A stretch of 29,484 nucleotides of DNA from Mikrocytos mackini (Eukaryota > Endomyxa > Ascetosporea > Mikrocytida > Mikrocytiidae): assembly GCA_030180075.1 (NCBI GenBank), contig JASNJN010000095.1:1-29484 (forward strand), read 5' to 3'. The translations under genes and the position numbers were made by a program. How positions within the stretch are numbered: the stretch's first letter is position 1; every line of letters begins with the position of its first letter. Positions 1 to 9,084 of the stretch are shown here, in pieces. The notes beneath the pieces are model-generated. The model was not told the DNA's origin. It worked only from the letters and a program-made list of their open reading frames with translations, and did no database searches.

Positions 1-142
1 ACGAATATTCGAATATTTTTTGAAATTTTCGCAAAATTTGAAATTATTTTCAAAAAAATCTTCGGAAAACGAATACCAGAAATCCGATTTTTGACGAATA
101 TTCGAAGTTTTCCAACACGAATATTCGTTTGTCCAATCTCTA
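1..142 (-). mobile_element. Partial hAT-type MITE in the left arm of P1
   Basis: This is the reverse-complement counterpart of the first 141 bases of the MITE at 2099-2432. The terminal sequence GTCCAATCTCTA lies at about 131-142, preceded by CGAATATTCG motifs. The rest of this copy lies before the window. It was presumably copied together with the arm rather than inserted independently. Confidence 0.75.
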
Positions 143-363
143 ATCCATATCTAAACATAATGAATAATCTTTTAGAACTTCATTGGCCTTCCCTATAAAT
201 GCTTCCGAGTCAAATTTAGATATTAGTCTGAATATACCTAGAAAATAGAATCCGTCAATTGACGATACAGACGCGTCCAAGTAACGACGGNGATTAATTG
301 AACTCCCTCATCAATATATACACCAAATAGATCGCCGTCTGCGAGTAATTGTTGGAAATGTTG
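143..363 (-). pseudogene. Inverted duplicate of the 5' hAT transposase fragment
   Basis: Mirror copy of 1878-2098 carried by the left arm of palindrome P1. Read on the minus strand it encodes the same hAT-like stretch that ends just before the MITE junction, including residues matching LKDYSLCLDMD. It has the same frame breaks as the right-arm copy, so it was already decayed when duplicated, or the two arms have been homogenised. It contains one N (near 291). Confidence 0.6.
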
Positions 364-1877
364 TCTGTAATTGTGTTTATAGTATCATACGGATTAATTT
401 ATTGTTACTTCTATTTTATAGTACGTAATGGGGTAGTATCGGAACATACTTTTTTCCCACAAAAAATTTTTATTCCCCCATTTTTCAAATTTCCCCCAAT
501 TTTTTTTTCAAAAATGGTTTTTATCTGCTAATCTGTAGAAATAAGTACTTTTTCCCATTTCTGAAAAAAAAAATTTTTGATCGCAAAAAATTTCAAATAT
601 AAAATTCCTAATAAAAAATTTTGAGTGAAAAAAAATTTTTTTTTCAGAAACGCGTTTTTATAACTTAATACAACTTTTTGAAAAAAATTTTTTTTCGGAA
701 TTTTTTCAAAGGGGTTGGTTCATCACAAAAATTTCAAAAAAGTCGAGGTCTAAAAACAAGATTCTTTAAAACATTTTTTCCGAAATTTTTTTGGCAAGCG
801 TATTTCTGAGAGATCTACAACTAGAAACTTTTAGAAAATTTCAAAAAATGTTTGATCAATTTATTATTAAAATTTAAAAATTGTGGTTCAAAACAGCTAT
901 TTTTGAGACATCGACATAATGAGTATTTTTCCAAGATTTTTTTGGAAAATGATTTTTATTCTAGATCTCGCGCTTAAAAAGCCATAAAAAAATTTTCAAA
1001 TAAAAATTCCGGTATAATTGATAAAATTTTTAACTCAACTTTTTACATAAAAATTTAAAATTTTCAAAAAAAATCTGAAAAATTTTTTTTCGAAATTTTC
1101 TTTTTTATCGTTTAGAGTCGTTTATTACTATAAATGACATTGGATTTTGTTTATTTCAATAAAAAATTAATTTTGCAAAACAAAAATTTTTTATGTAAAA
1201 AGTTGAGTTAAAAATTTTATCAATTATACCGGAATTTTTATTTGAAAATTTTTTTATGGCTTTTTAAGCGCGAGATCTAGAATAAAAATCATTTTCCAAA
1301 AAAATCTTGGAAAAATACTCATTATGTCGATGTCTCAAAAATAGCTGTTTTGAACCACAATTTTTAAATTTTAATAATAAATTGATCAAACATTTTTTGA
1401 AATTTTCTAAAAGTTTCTAGTTGTAGATCTCTCAGAAATACGCTTGCCAAAAAAATTTCGGAAAAAATGTTTTAAAGAATCTTGTTTTTAGACCTCGACT
1501 TTTTTGAAATTTTTGTGATGAACCAACCCCTTTGAAAAAATTCCGAAAAAAAATTTTTTTCAAAAAGTTGTATTAAGTTATAAAAACGCGTTTCTGAAAA
1601 AAAAATTTTTTTTCACTCAAAATTTTTTATTAGGAATTTTATATTTGAAATTTTTTGCGATCAAAAATTTTTTTTTTCAGAAATGGGAAAAAGTACTTAT
1701 TTCTACAGATTAGCAGATAAAAACCATTTTTGAAAAAAAAATTGGGGGAAATTTGAAAAATGGGGGAATAAAAATTTTTTGTGGGAAAAAAGTATGTTCC
1801 GATACTACCCCATTACGTACTATAAAATAGAAGTAACAATAAATTAATCCGTATGATACTATAAACACAATTACAGA

Positions 1878-3858
1878 CAACATTTCCAACAATTACTCGC
1901 AGACGGCGATCTATTTGGTGTATATATTGATGAGGGAGTTCAATTAATCGCCGTCGTTACTTGGACGCGTCTGTATCGTCAATTGACGGATTCTATTTTC
2001 TAGGTATATTCAGACTAATATCTAAATTTGACTCGGAAGCATTTATAGGGAAGGCCAATGAAGTTCTAAAAGATTATTCATTATGTTTAGATATGGATTA
2101 GAGATTGGACAAACGAATATTCGTGTTGGAAAACTTCGAATATTCGTCAAAAATCGGATTTCTGGTATTCGTTTTCCGAAGATTTTTTGAAAATAATTTC
2201 AAATTTTGCGAAAATTTCAAAAAATATTCGAATATTCGTCGATTTTTTTTTTTGAAAAAATTAAATTTTGGAATTGAACGAAAAAAAATTATGCAAAATT
2301 TAGATTTTAAAACCAGAATGAATAAATCGATATTAAAAATAAATTTATTTTGAAATTTTCAGTATATTAAGACATTTCAAAATTCCGAAGTTTCTTCGAA
2401 TATTCGTACATTTTTCAAGTGTCCAATCTCTATTACGGATGTAATTTGCATCATATCTGATGGTTGTGAAATGATGATAAAAGTCGGAAGATTGGTGAAT
2501 GTTTATCATCAGATATGCTTCCTACATAAACTTTGTTTTTCAATCAACAAAATCTTAAGAAACAAACATCCATCTATAATGTTAAGAATGGTTCAATTCT
2601 TAACTTACAGGAAACGGGCAAAAGAACCAGAGTTTAGAAAAGAATTCGCACAGAAGTTCTAGTGGATATAGTGAAGAAGATAACGAATTTGATAAAAAAA
2701 AGAATAGTTCGGATGATGAAAATGGAAATAGTTACAACTTACTTGACATTATTAAGAAAATAAAGAATCTCTTTAAACAAATAATAAGAAAACAATCCAT
2801 GGTTGATGAAGTTGGTATTTTAGTCTCCCATTATATACTAAGGTCCGGTGGGGCTCAATGTTACCCATGTTGAATAATTCATAGAAAAGTAGGAGGACAT
2901 TATAAAACTTACCTTTAAACACAAGATTATGTTGTACATTACTGATGAGTAGGATTCGGAACATATGTGACAAAACTTGTGGTCACATTTTTTGGGTGAA
3001 ATTCGACACAAAATCCTTTATAAATTCTTGAAAATTTTTAGGTATCCGATATCTAAGTATCCTTTAATTTTAGAATTTTCTTTAAAACCTCTAAAAATCA
3101 CATATTTTCCACATATTTGATATTTTTTGTCACGTATTTCCAAACCCTACTGATAAGGAAATGAAACTTTATTAAAAATTTGTAAAAATTCTGAAGACTG
3201 TAGCCGCTGTAATCAAAGAAAATAGTAAACCAGATACTCTCCTAATACACACTTATCGCGCTATTAATTTTTTGCATGATAAGCTTGAAGATAGCAAAAT
3301 CGGCAGAGGCTTTTCTAATCAACCAAATGATTTTTTGGAACAGATGATGAATACATAATTAGTTAATATAATAGAATATACCAATGGAATTTCGAAAAAC
3401 TTCGAATGTACAATTTATTCAAATTGGTAAAGAAGTATTTTTACAAACGATCGAATGAACCGAATAACGTTAATTTGAAAATCCAGGATAAAAAATAGAA
3501 GTTTAAAATCTTCATGTGATAATAATGATACCGATGTTAGAAAGCGTTTGAAATTGACCATGCACCTTGAAGAGCAAAAAATAAAAATGTAGACATAAGC
3601 AAAAGAGAGATTGGCTAATGAAACTTATAGACACATTTTACAACTGGAATTAACAATTTCAATCTTGCCGGGAACAAAGGGATAATACTAAAATCAGTGG
3701 ATAATTGGCTGCGGTCAATAAGACCAAACAATATAGATTTAGAAAGAAGTTTTTCCGATACTGGATACATATTAACAAAGACAAGAAATAGACTGGGTTG
3801 TAAGAAGTTGAACGATTTGCTTTTCCTCAAGTTTATATTTAAAAGGCGTAATGTTTAA
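1878..3858 (+). pseudogene. Decayed hAT-superfamily transposase, split by a MITE
   Basis: Several blocks in different frames match the hAT transposase layout in order. At 1990-2098 lies the stretch before the second catalytic Asp, ending LKDYSLCLDMD. At 2433-2560 lies the SDG...GR...HQ.C..H core, with the SDG aspartate as likely catalytic residue. At 2660-2830 lies a helical segment with IIKKIKNLFKQIIRK. At about 3150-3330 lies the pre-C-terminal region. At 3691-3855 lies the hATC dimerisation region with LERSFSDTGYILTKTRNRL, closed by TAA at 3856-3858. A 334-bp MITE sits at 2099-2432, and unrelated A+T-rich sequence seems to interrupt the gene again at about 2835-3145. Frameshifts and stops make it non-functional. 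The 5' end is lost in the palindrome; I found no terminal repeats for the parent element. Confidence 0.82.
2099..2432. mobile_element. hAT-type MITE, 334 bp
   Basis: Terminal inverted repeat TAGAGATTGGAC at 2099-2110 is matched by GTCCAATCTCTA at 2421-2432. The flanks ATATGGAT (2091-2098) and TTACGGAT (2433-2440) agree at 6 of 8 bases, as expected for an aged 8-bp hAT target duplication. Removing the element and one flank joins hAT transposase coding sequence on both sides in one frame, which supports the boundaries. Both ends are rich in CGAATATTCG palindromes, a common subterminal feature of hAT elements. It encodes no transposase. Confidence 0.8.
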
Positions 3859-4706
3859 TTGGATTAATACGTTGGTGTTGTGTAAAGTATATAGATACTT
3901 TTTCTATTTATATTTTAGTAGACCAAAAGACGTCTTTAATTCTTATTGATGTTAACCTTTATTTTCCCACGTGGAAGGAAGTGTAAACCTATTTAAACAA
4001 ACCACGGATATACTATATCCATGCTGCGCGGTTTATGATGTACATGAATTAAATCGCGTGTTTATTGATTATGGGCCTATCAAACCATTCAAAATCCAAA
4101 TACATTCACATTTCCATGTTTACAGCAAATTCGCTCTTTTGTGGTCATAAACGGCTATATTTCGAAGTTACTCGACTATAATACATAACTTTTGATGTGA
4201 AATACACTATCATTGTTTACAGCCTTAATTAAACACCAGGAGCGTGTTGAAGTTTTGAATGACCTATTTATGGTAGTTTGTATGTAAATTTAGTAATAAA
4301 CTTTCTTCCGTGTTTCTTTGTTTGTGTTTTAGATATAATACACAGTGTTTGAGCGATATGGTACTTTTAATATCATTAAACCATTCATATTGGCCAATTC
4401 TCTCAATTCACAGGGTGACAACCGGATAAAAACTATTAAATAAATGAGAGGATGTTGGTACAAAAGAAATCATCAATTTAACCTATATCAGTCATAATAC
4501 AAGGAGCATTGAACTCCCTGTCCTTATAAAGAAGATTTAAAACCCATCGAATTTAATGATTCTTCACCCTCAACTAGTCAATACTGCCTGGTTTTAAAGC
4601 CAAAATTCTTCCCATAAGAAAGTTATTGGCACACTACAATAAGTTCCATAACGAAAACTTTATAATAAACCGGATAGCTTTTAAAACATAAAAAGACTTT
4701 GTAGAT
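3859..4706. other. No gene seen
   Basis: About 850 bases of A+T-rich sequence between the hAT remnant and the MULE remnant. No coding stretch, tRNA or clear inverted repeat was found. Part of it may be the 3' flank of the hAT element and the 5' flank of the MULE element, but I could not place their ends. Confidence 0.5.
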
Positions 4707-5392
4707 TTGGAGAATCAGAATATTAAAACTTTAAAGCATACTATAATAAGATTGAATACAGTTCCAAAAAAGAATAGAAGATTTGTTTACTATGGATGTA
4801 ATTTTAGAAAAGAAAATATAAAACTTTGTGTGGTATTTGCAGTGGCAAATATAGCAAACAACGGTTTAGTTAAAGTCGAATACAACTGGGAACACAATCA
4901 TGAAATTGTATGGGATGGTGTTAAATTACCCACCGAAGAAAAAGAAATACTTATGTTCCAAACTTGAATCAGGTTCTTCTTCAAATGAAATTCAACATCA
5001 ATTGGTAAATACTATAAAAGAAAATACTGAGAACAAATTACAGACTGTCAGTACACATTACCTTAATTATCTAAAGAAATTTATGAAGTTGACGAAAAGT
5101 TTTGATAACAATGATTATAAGAGTTGTAAAATTTATTTTGATCATCCTGTTAAAAATAATGAAATATTGTTGATTTGTTTTAAAGAATAAATGAAAAAGA
5201 TTGAACAGTTTAATTTAAACGAGGAAGATTTTGTATGTGCTTTTACAACTCCTGCATTATTGGAACATTTTCTTGAGTTCCAAAACAATGGAGTTGCATT
5301 CGACTCGAACCACAGCACCAATAAATACAAATTTCCGTTAACACTTGGACTAGGTATTGACAATCAGCAAACAGCCTTCGCTTTCATTTATA
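4707..5392 (+). pseudogene. MULE-type transposase N-terminal half, broken
   Basis: The first block has a WRKY/GCM1/FLYWCH-like zinc-binding layout: a Cys in YYGCNFRKENIKLC, a second Cys eight residues on, and WEHNHE with the His-x-His pair. This is the DNA-binding domain usual at the front of Mutator-like transposases. The frame shifts near 4950, where the protein continues as KLESGSSSNEIQHQL. It then meets an in-frame TAA at 5188-5190 and continues to VAFDSNHSTNKYKFPL, which fits the region of the first catalytic Asp. It stops at a MITE inserted at 5393, and nothing downstream continues it. There is no ATG at the open frame start. It differs clearly from the MULE at 17.9-21.3 kb, so it is a separate family. 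Confidence 0.75.
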
Positions 5393-5944
5393 TACAGTAA
5401 ACTACGAACGTTTAGCCAATTTCAAGACTTAGTCGCTCCATTCTTAGCCGATTTTTAGGAGGTTTGGTCCAGTTTAATTTAAAATATTTTATTATTTAAG
5501 TGCTTCTGGGGCTCTGAAAATGATACAGGATCATGAAAATATTGANTTTACCCCAAATCAATCGCTTATACATTGTTTTTTAAGTTCTTTAGGTGGACAA
5601 CATTCTAGTGTTAGTTGAATTACAACATAATTTCGAAATACCTGTAAATTGTGTTTATCCCTATTTTTTAACCGAACTCTATGGTTAAAACGTTTCCCCG
5701 TGATTTTACTTGTATTTAAAATTCACCATTCGTTTTTATATATGAAAATATACATTATCAATAGGTTTTATATGATTTTCCTGAATGGCTGATACAACCA
5801 AGGGTCCCCCCTTAGGGGAACAACAAATTGAGATTTTTGTTACCAAAATATATAAAGAGAATTTAGATGTCTTAGTCACTCTAATCTTAGCCAGTCCAAG
5901 GCATTTTGGGACAAAAACCGGCTAAACCTTCATAGTTTACTGTA
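5393..5944. mobile_element. Tc1/mariner-type MITE, ~552 bp
   Basis: The left end TACAGTAAACTACGAACG and the reverse complement of the right end, TACAGTAAACTATGAAGG, form a TIR of about 25 bp with two or three mismatches, both running on into TTTAGCC. TA flanks the element on each side (5391-5392, 5945-5946), as expected for Tc1/mariner target duplication. The internal part holds stops in all frames and one N near 5546, and no transposase. It interrupts the MULE remnant on the left and abuts dispersed repeat A on the right. Confidence 0.78.
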
Positions 5945-6210
5945 TATTAAATTTTAAAGATAATTTTTTAAAATTATTACAAACATATTAGGCTATGAAA
6001 GCTGGGAAGTCGATTTTACACGTTTATATGACTTAATTGCTTTAAATTTTCAAAATTGGAAACGCGCTTGTAATATCCAAGAATATAGCGTGGATTTTCG
6101 TATTAACCGATCTAAATAGTTCAGTCTCTGAGAAATATCGTCATACATCGGTTATGATGTGTGAAACACCATAATACCACCAGCAAACATGCTAAAATGG
6201 GCGATCGTGG
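5943..6210. repeat. Dispersed repeat A, copy 1
   Basis: Roughly 270 bases that recur in the same orientation at 17347-17617 with about 90% or better identity by eye. The second copy has about eight extra bases near 17455. Both copies run straight into the 19-bp minisatellite. On the minus strand both keep a frame ending VLWCFTH.NRCMTIFLRD then stop, but this may only reflect the high nucleotide identity. The family is not recognised; it could be the 3' region of a retroelement. Confidence 0.75.
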
Positions 6211-6269
6211 GGTATGGAAGATAGTGTGGGAATCGGAAGAAANTNTGGGAATTGGAAGAAANTNTGGGG
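6211..6269. repeat. 19-bp minisatellite, locus 1
   Basis: About 2.5 units of GTGTGGGAATCGGAAGAAA, with Ns where the assembly could not decide (6243, 6245, 6262, 6264). It lies exactly between repeat A and the Gag fragment. The same unit is found at 16933-17016 (inverted) and 17618-17664. Confidence 0.8.
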
Positions 6270-6274
6270 TGGCG

Positions 6275-6902
6275 ATGCTAGTGTCTCCTTGGGGCCCACT
6301 AATGTGTCCAGTATTCGAACCGCTTCCTGGCCGATACACAGCTCCAGGAGTGATATCTTCCGTCTTTCGGAGTCTGCTTCTGCTCGGGCTGCGATCAGGT
6401 AGTTGTTGAAAGCTCTGATCCACGCTTTTAATTCCATTGCTGGCTCGCCTGGCCGCTCTTGGAACTTCGGTGGGTAAGGAATGTTTTGGTTTGTGCCTTG
6501 CACGTTGGAAACCTGACATTCCTCCCTTCTTGGTTGGGGTTCCTCTCCCAATGTGTGAGTCGCTTGGTCGTCTGCCAGTTCATCGTTGGGGTCCTTTGCT
6601 CCCACATATTCCGCTTCGAGGCGTATCTCTGCCTCGATGATTTTCGGAATAAGGGTGTTCGACATGGCTACGCGTCCAAACAAGATGCCTGGCTCCTTTG
6701 CCATATCCTTTAGTCTGGGCGTGGCCACTTTCCCCAATTCCTCTGCCCTCTCTTGATACATTTTCCCCAATTTCTCGACCAATTGTCGGGTGGTGGAATA
6801 TTTTGTCTCGATGCCCTTGGACTCGGCTAGCTTCACGATGACTTCTATCACAAGTTTGTTCAGATCCTCTCGGATCTCATTTGGGAGTGTATGTATCGCC
6901 AT
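6275..6902 (-). pseudogene. Retrotransposon Gag fragment, 3'-truncated
   Basis: An open frame of about 209 codons starts at ATG 6902. It has a charged N-terminal helical region and then a capsid-like block with ELKAWIRAFNNYLIAA and SLLELCIGQEAVRILDTL. This is the pattern of Gag proteins of Ty3-type LTR retrotransposons, where a W...F..Y helix is followed by an alanine-rich helix. The frame runs into the 19-bp minisatellite instead of a nucleocapsid or protease region, so the element is cut there. No LTR, primer site or Pol was found nearby. Base composition is visibly richer in G+C than the surroundings, in keeping with a foreign or recently arrived element. The family assignment rests on pattern only. 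Confidence 0.6.
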
Positions 6903-7074
6903 ATTGTAGATATTCGTTTACCTATTATTCACTAAAAACAATAGTTAAAAATAGAATTACTTATGTAAGTCTTAGCTCGCAATAGCGGCTTATAGAGGGG
7001 CATACTACAATAACGCAAATTGTAGTTTAGTTTAAAATTGAAACTCTGAAATTAACCGAAAATATTATCAACAA

Positions 7075-8064
7075 ATGAATATTCTAATCATAATACACAC
7101 ATATTCTTTACTTTATATATCATTTGTATTTTCCAATTCAAATACAAACACAACACACCATTGCAAAATCGAAGAGGCATACAAATCGCCGCAGAATAAA
7201 TTCAACACCTTCTGGATTTATCAAATAAATTTGAACAATCGATATATACTATCCCCAGGAAAAGTAATAACATCTATTGATTTTGGAGCAGTGACCCATT
7301 TAGATCTAGAAGTTATCCACGATTTGAATAAACCATCCTTCATTGATATTCTCCTGCAATTGAATGTAAAGTACAGGCCCAGGTATAGATTAAAATCGGC
7401 TGTGTATAAGAATGATCTGATAACTTTAGATCAGACTTCTTCTTTCACAAATGCACAAATAAACTACTCTTACTATTCTTTAATCCTACACTCCAAAGTA
7501 CATCTTTTCACTCTTGATCAGCCCGTCTTTAACACTTTCGTAGTATCTGTTGTAAATGGTACAGTTAACAACATTTCAATTTATTCAACTAAACCAGGGG
7601 TTTCCTTCACAAACCTAGGGAAATGTATGGAGGTCGAAGGACCAACTTTAGAACGTGATAAGAAAGACTTAAAGGAGTTATTTACCGAGTCGCATACGGA
7701 TATTGTGTCCCTCACATCCGACAATGTATTTCCTGAACTAGAAAACAAAGCTTCTTTCTATTACAAGGTTGCGTTTAAAACTAATTCTAATGAAATAAGC
7801 GAGGAAATAAAAAACTTCGTCCTGGATAATTCGGGTGGAAACAGAAAAGAAGTAAACAACTTGGAAGACCGTATTGTGGCACTATCTAACAATTACACCG
7901 ATTCGTCGATATATGTTGTTTATAACTTATCTTTAATGTGTGAGTTGCTGATTGCGGTGTTGAGTTTCTTTATTTTCGTGTTTCTGGTTTATGTTATGCT
8001 ACTGTACAGGAAATTCGGGAAGTACCCATGTGATATATACTCGGATATCACCCACGATGAGTAA
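7075..8064 (+). CDS. Putative type I membrane protein, secreted ectodomain
   Basis: 329 residues, family not recognised. Residues 1-20 are hydrophobic (ILIIIHTYSLLYISFVF) and look like a signal peptide. A single strong membrane span lies near residues 285-311, followed by a short basic then acidic tail of about 18 residues (ending ITHDE). The ectodomain carries several Asn-x-Ser/Thr sites. The tail KFGKYPCDIYSDI could contain a sorting tyrosine, but that is inference. The start is the first ATG of the open frame; a TTTAAAATTG tract lies about 45 bases upstream. Such small single-span proteins are often lineage-specific surface or endomembrane proteins in microsporidia. It lies 124 bases ahead of the RhoGAP gene on the same strand. 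Confidence 0.85.
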   Translation: MNILIIIHTYSLLYISFVFSNSNTNTTHHCKIEEAYKSPQNKFNTFWIYQINLNNRYILSPGKVITSIDFGAVTHLDLEVIHDLNKPSFIDILLQLNVKYRPRYRLKSAVYKNDLITLDQTSSFTNAQINYSYYSLILHSKVHLFTLDQPVFNTFVVSVVNGTVNNISIYSTKPGVSFTNLGKCMEVEGPTLERDKKDLKELFTESHTDIVSLTSDNVFPELENKASFYYKVAFKTNSNEISEEIKNFVLDNSGGNRKEVNNLEDRIVALSNNYTDSSIYVVYNLSLMCELLIAVLSFFIFVFLVYVMLLYRKFGKYPCDIYSDITHDE

Positions 8065-8187
8065 TTAATATATGGCTGTAGTATAATGTGATGTCATTTT
8101 GGTGATGTAAGTTTACTGTTTGAAATTTAAAAAAAATTGTTTTGGTGATGAAAAAAAGCCAAGCTATCCAGACTCCTGTTTGGCAAC

Positions 8188-8904
8188 ATGTATACTCAGG
8201 GAAGTACGACTATAACACCAGGAAATATGCTGTATTTATTTCAAAAGGGTATCCCAGAGGAATTCTATAAAACTTTATGCAACCAGTTTGGTGTGAGTTT
8301 GTATATAATAGAAAAAACCAAATCTGACGAGTACTCAAATTGCGTCCCCCATGTGCTGGACCAGCTGAAAGACTATCTACTTTCAATAGACGGTCTCGAC
8401 AAGGTAGGCATATTTAGACTCAGTCCTGACTGTGGCGAGGCCAAAACAGTCAAGGCATTACTGAACAACGCACAAATTCTCACCGTTGAAAACTGTACCG
8501 CGGAAACTGCTTCATTCCTGATAAAGTCGTTCTTCAAGGAGCTACCAGAGGCTTTCTTTAACGAGGAACACTTCAAAGACTTCCTCAACATGCTCAGGAT
8601 TGATGGCATTCACTTCAACCCCGAAAACCTGGAAACAGCCATAAACCTCATAAAGAAGGACTTCACAAAGAAACAGAACAAAATTACGTACAACACTATG
8701 TGTTGGCTAGCGGACTTGGCGACAATTGTGGCGGATAAACAGAAAGTGAACAAAATGAGCGTCAAAAATTTCAGCGCCGTGTTGACTCCAAATTTAATTA
8801 AAATACAGACCGATGGGCCCGGCGCAGGAATGGACAGTAACTTGATGTGGAACCTTGACGAGTTTTTTGTTAAGTTTGTTGAGTATCGGAATAGTGATAA
8901 ATAA
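8188..8904 (+). CDS. RhoGAP domain protein (Rho GTPase activator)
   Basis: 238 residues, nearly all one RhoGAP domain, which speeds GTP hydrolysis by Rho-family GTPases. Landmarks in order: FGVSL at 34-38, VP..LDQLKDYL at 53-64, the catalytic arginine-finger motif VGIFRLS with Arg77, SFLIKSFFKELPE, and NKMSVKNFSAVLTPNL near the end with the conserved Asn. There is no extra domain (no SH3, PH or BAR), so it is a minimal GAP, as expected in a reduced genome. The start used is ATG 8188. An out-of-frame ATG at 8148 lies closer to the AAATTT-type motif and would be in frame if the A7 run at 8151-8157 were A6, so the N-terminus may be 13 residues longer. The tail-to-tail neighbour is a Rho GTPase, a possible partner. 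An AATAAA overlaps the stop region. Confidence 0.92.
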   Translation: MYTQGSTTITPGNMLYLFQKGIPEEFYKTLCNQFGVSLYIIEKTKSDEYSNCVPHVLDQLKDYLLSIDGLDKVGIFRLSPDCGEAKTVKALLNNAQILTVENCTAETASFLIKSFFKELPEAFFNEEHFKDFLNMLRIDGIHFNPENLETAINLIKKDFTKKQNKITYNTMCWLADLATIVADKQKVNKMSVKNFSAVLTPNLIKIQTDGPGAGMDSNLMWNLDEFFVKFVEYRNSDK

Positions 8905-9084
8905 ATACAACCTATCCCAGTCTATAATGCAGCTGAATCTATCCTCTTAATATCAATTTAATTCTAAAATTGTTTATGTTCAAATAACAATTAAAACTAT
9001 ATATTAGTATTTAATATTTAAGAGAACTTATTTACATAGTAGAGACATTATAAATATATTTTTACAATAACTATTTACCGGGGT

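Larger units (their letters stand above)
1..2240. repeat. Giant palindrome P1 (inverted repeat, arms ~1.06 kb)
   Basis: Bases 1-1056 are repeated in reverse complement at about 1185-2240. Position x pairs with about 2241-x, shifting by one near the outer end. The arms look almost identical, apart from an N near 291 and a one-base length difference. A 60-codon open frame occurs with the same translation at 349-531 (+) and 1710-1892 (-). The spacer at about 1057-1184 is A+T rich and not palindromic. The left arm runs off the window, so its true length is unknown. The inner 600 bases of each arm are long A and T runs. The outer part holds hAT transposase sequence and a MITE, so the arms duplicate transposon DNA and are not a simple foldback element. 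Confidence 0.93.

Noticed and set aside
349-531. 60-codon open frame present in both arms of P1
   Set aside because: Phe/Ile-rich translation of A+T-rich DNA. Its duplication is a consequence of the palindrome, not of coding selection, and its first part overlaps the minus-strand hAT copy.
4900-5190. Separate small gene inside the MULE remnant
   Set aside because: It continues the preceding transposase block after a frameshift and is followed in frame by the next block, so it is part of one broken gene.
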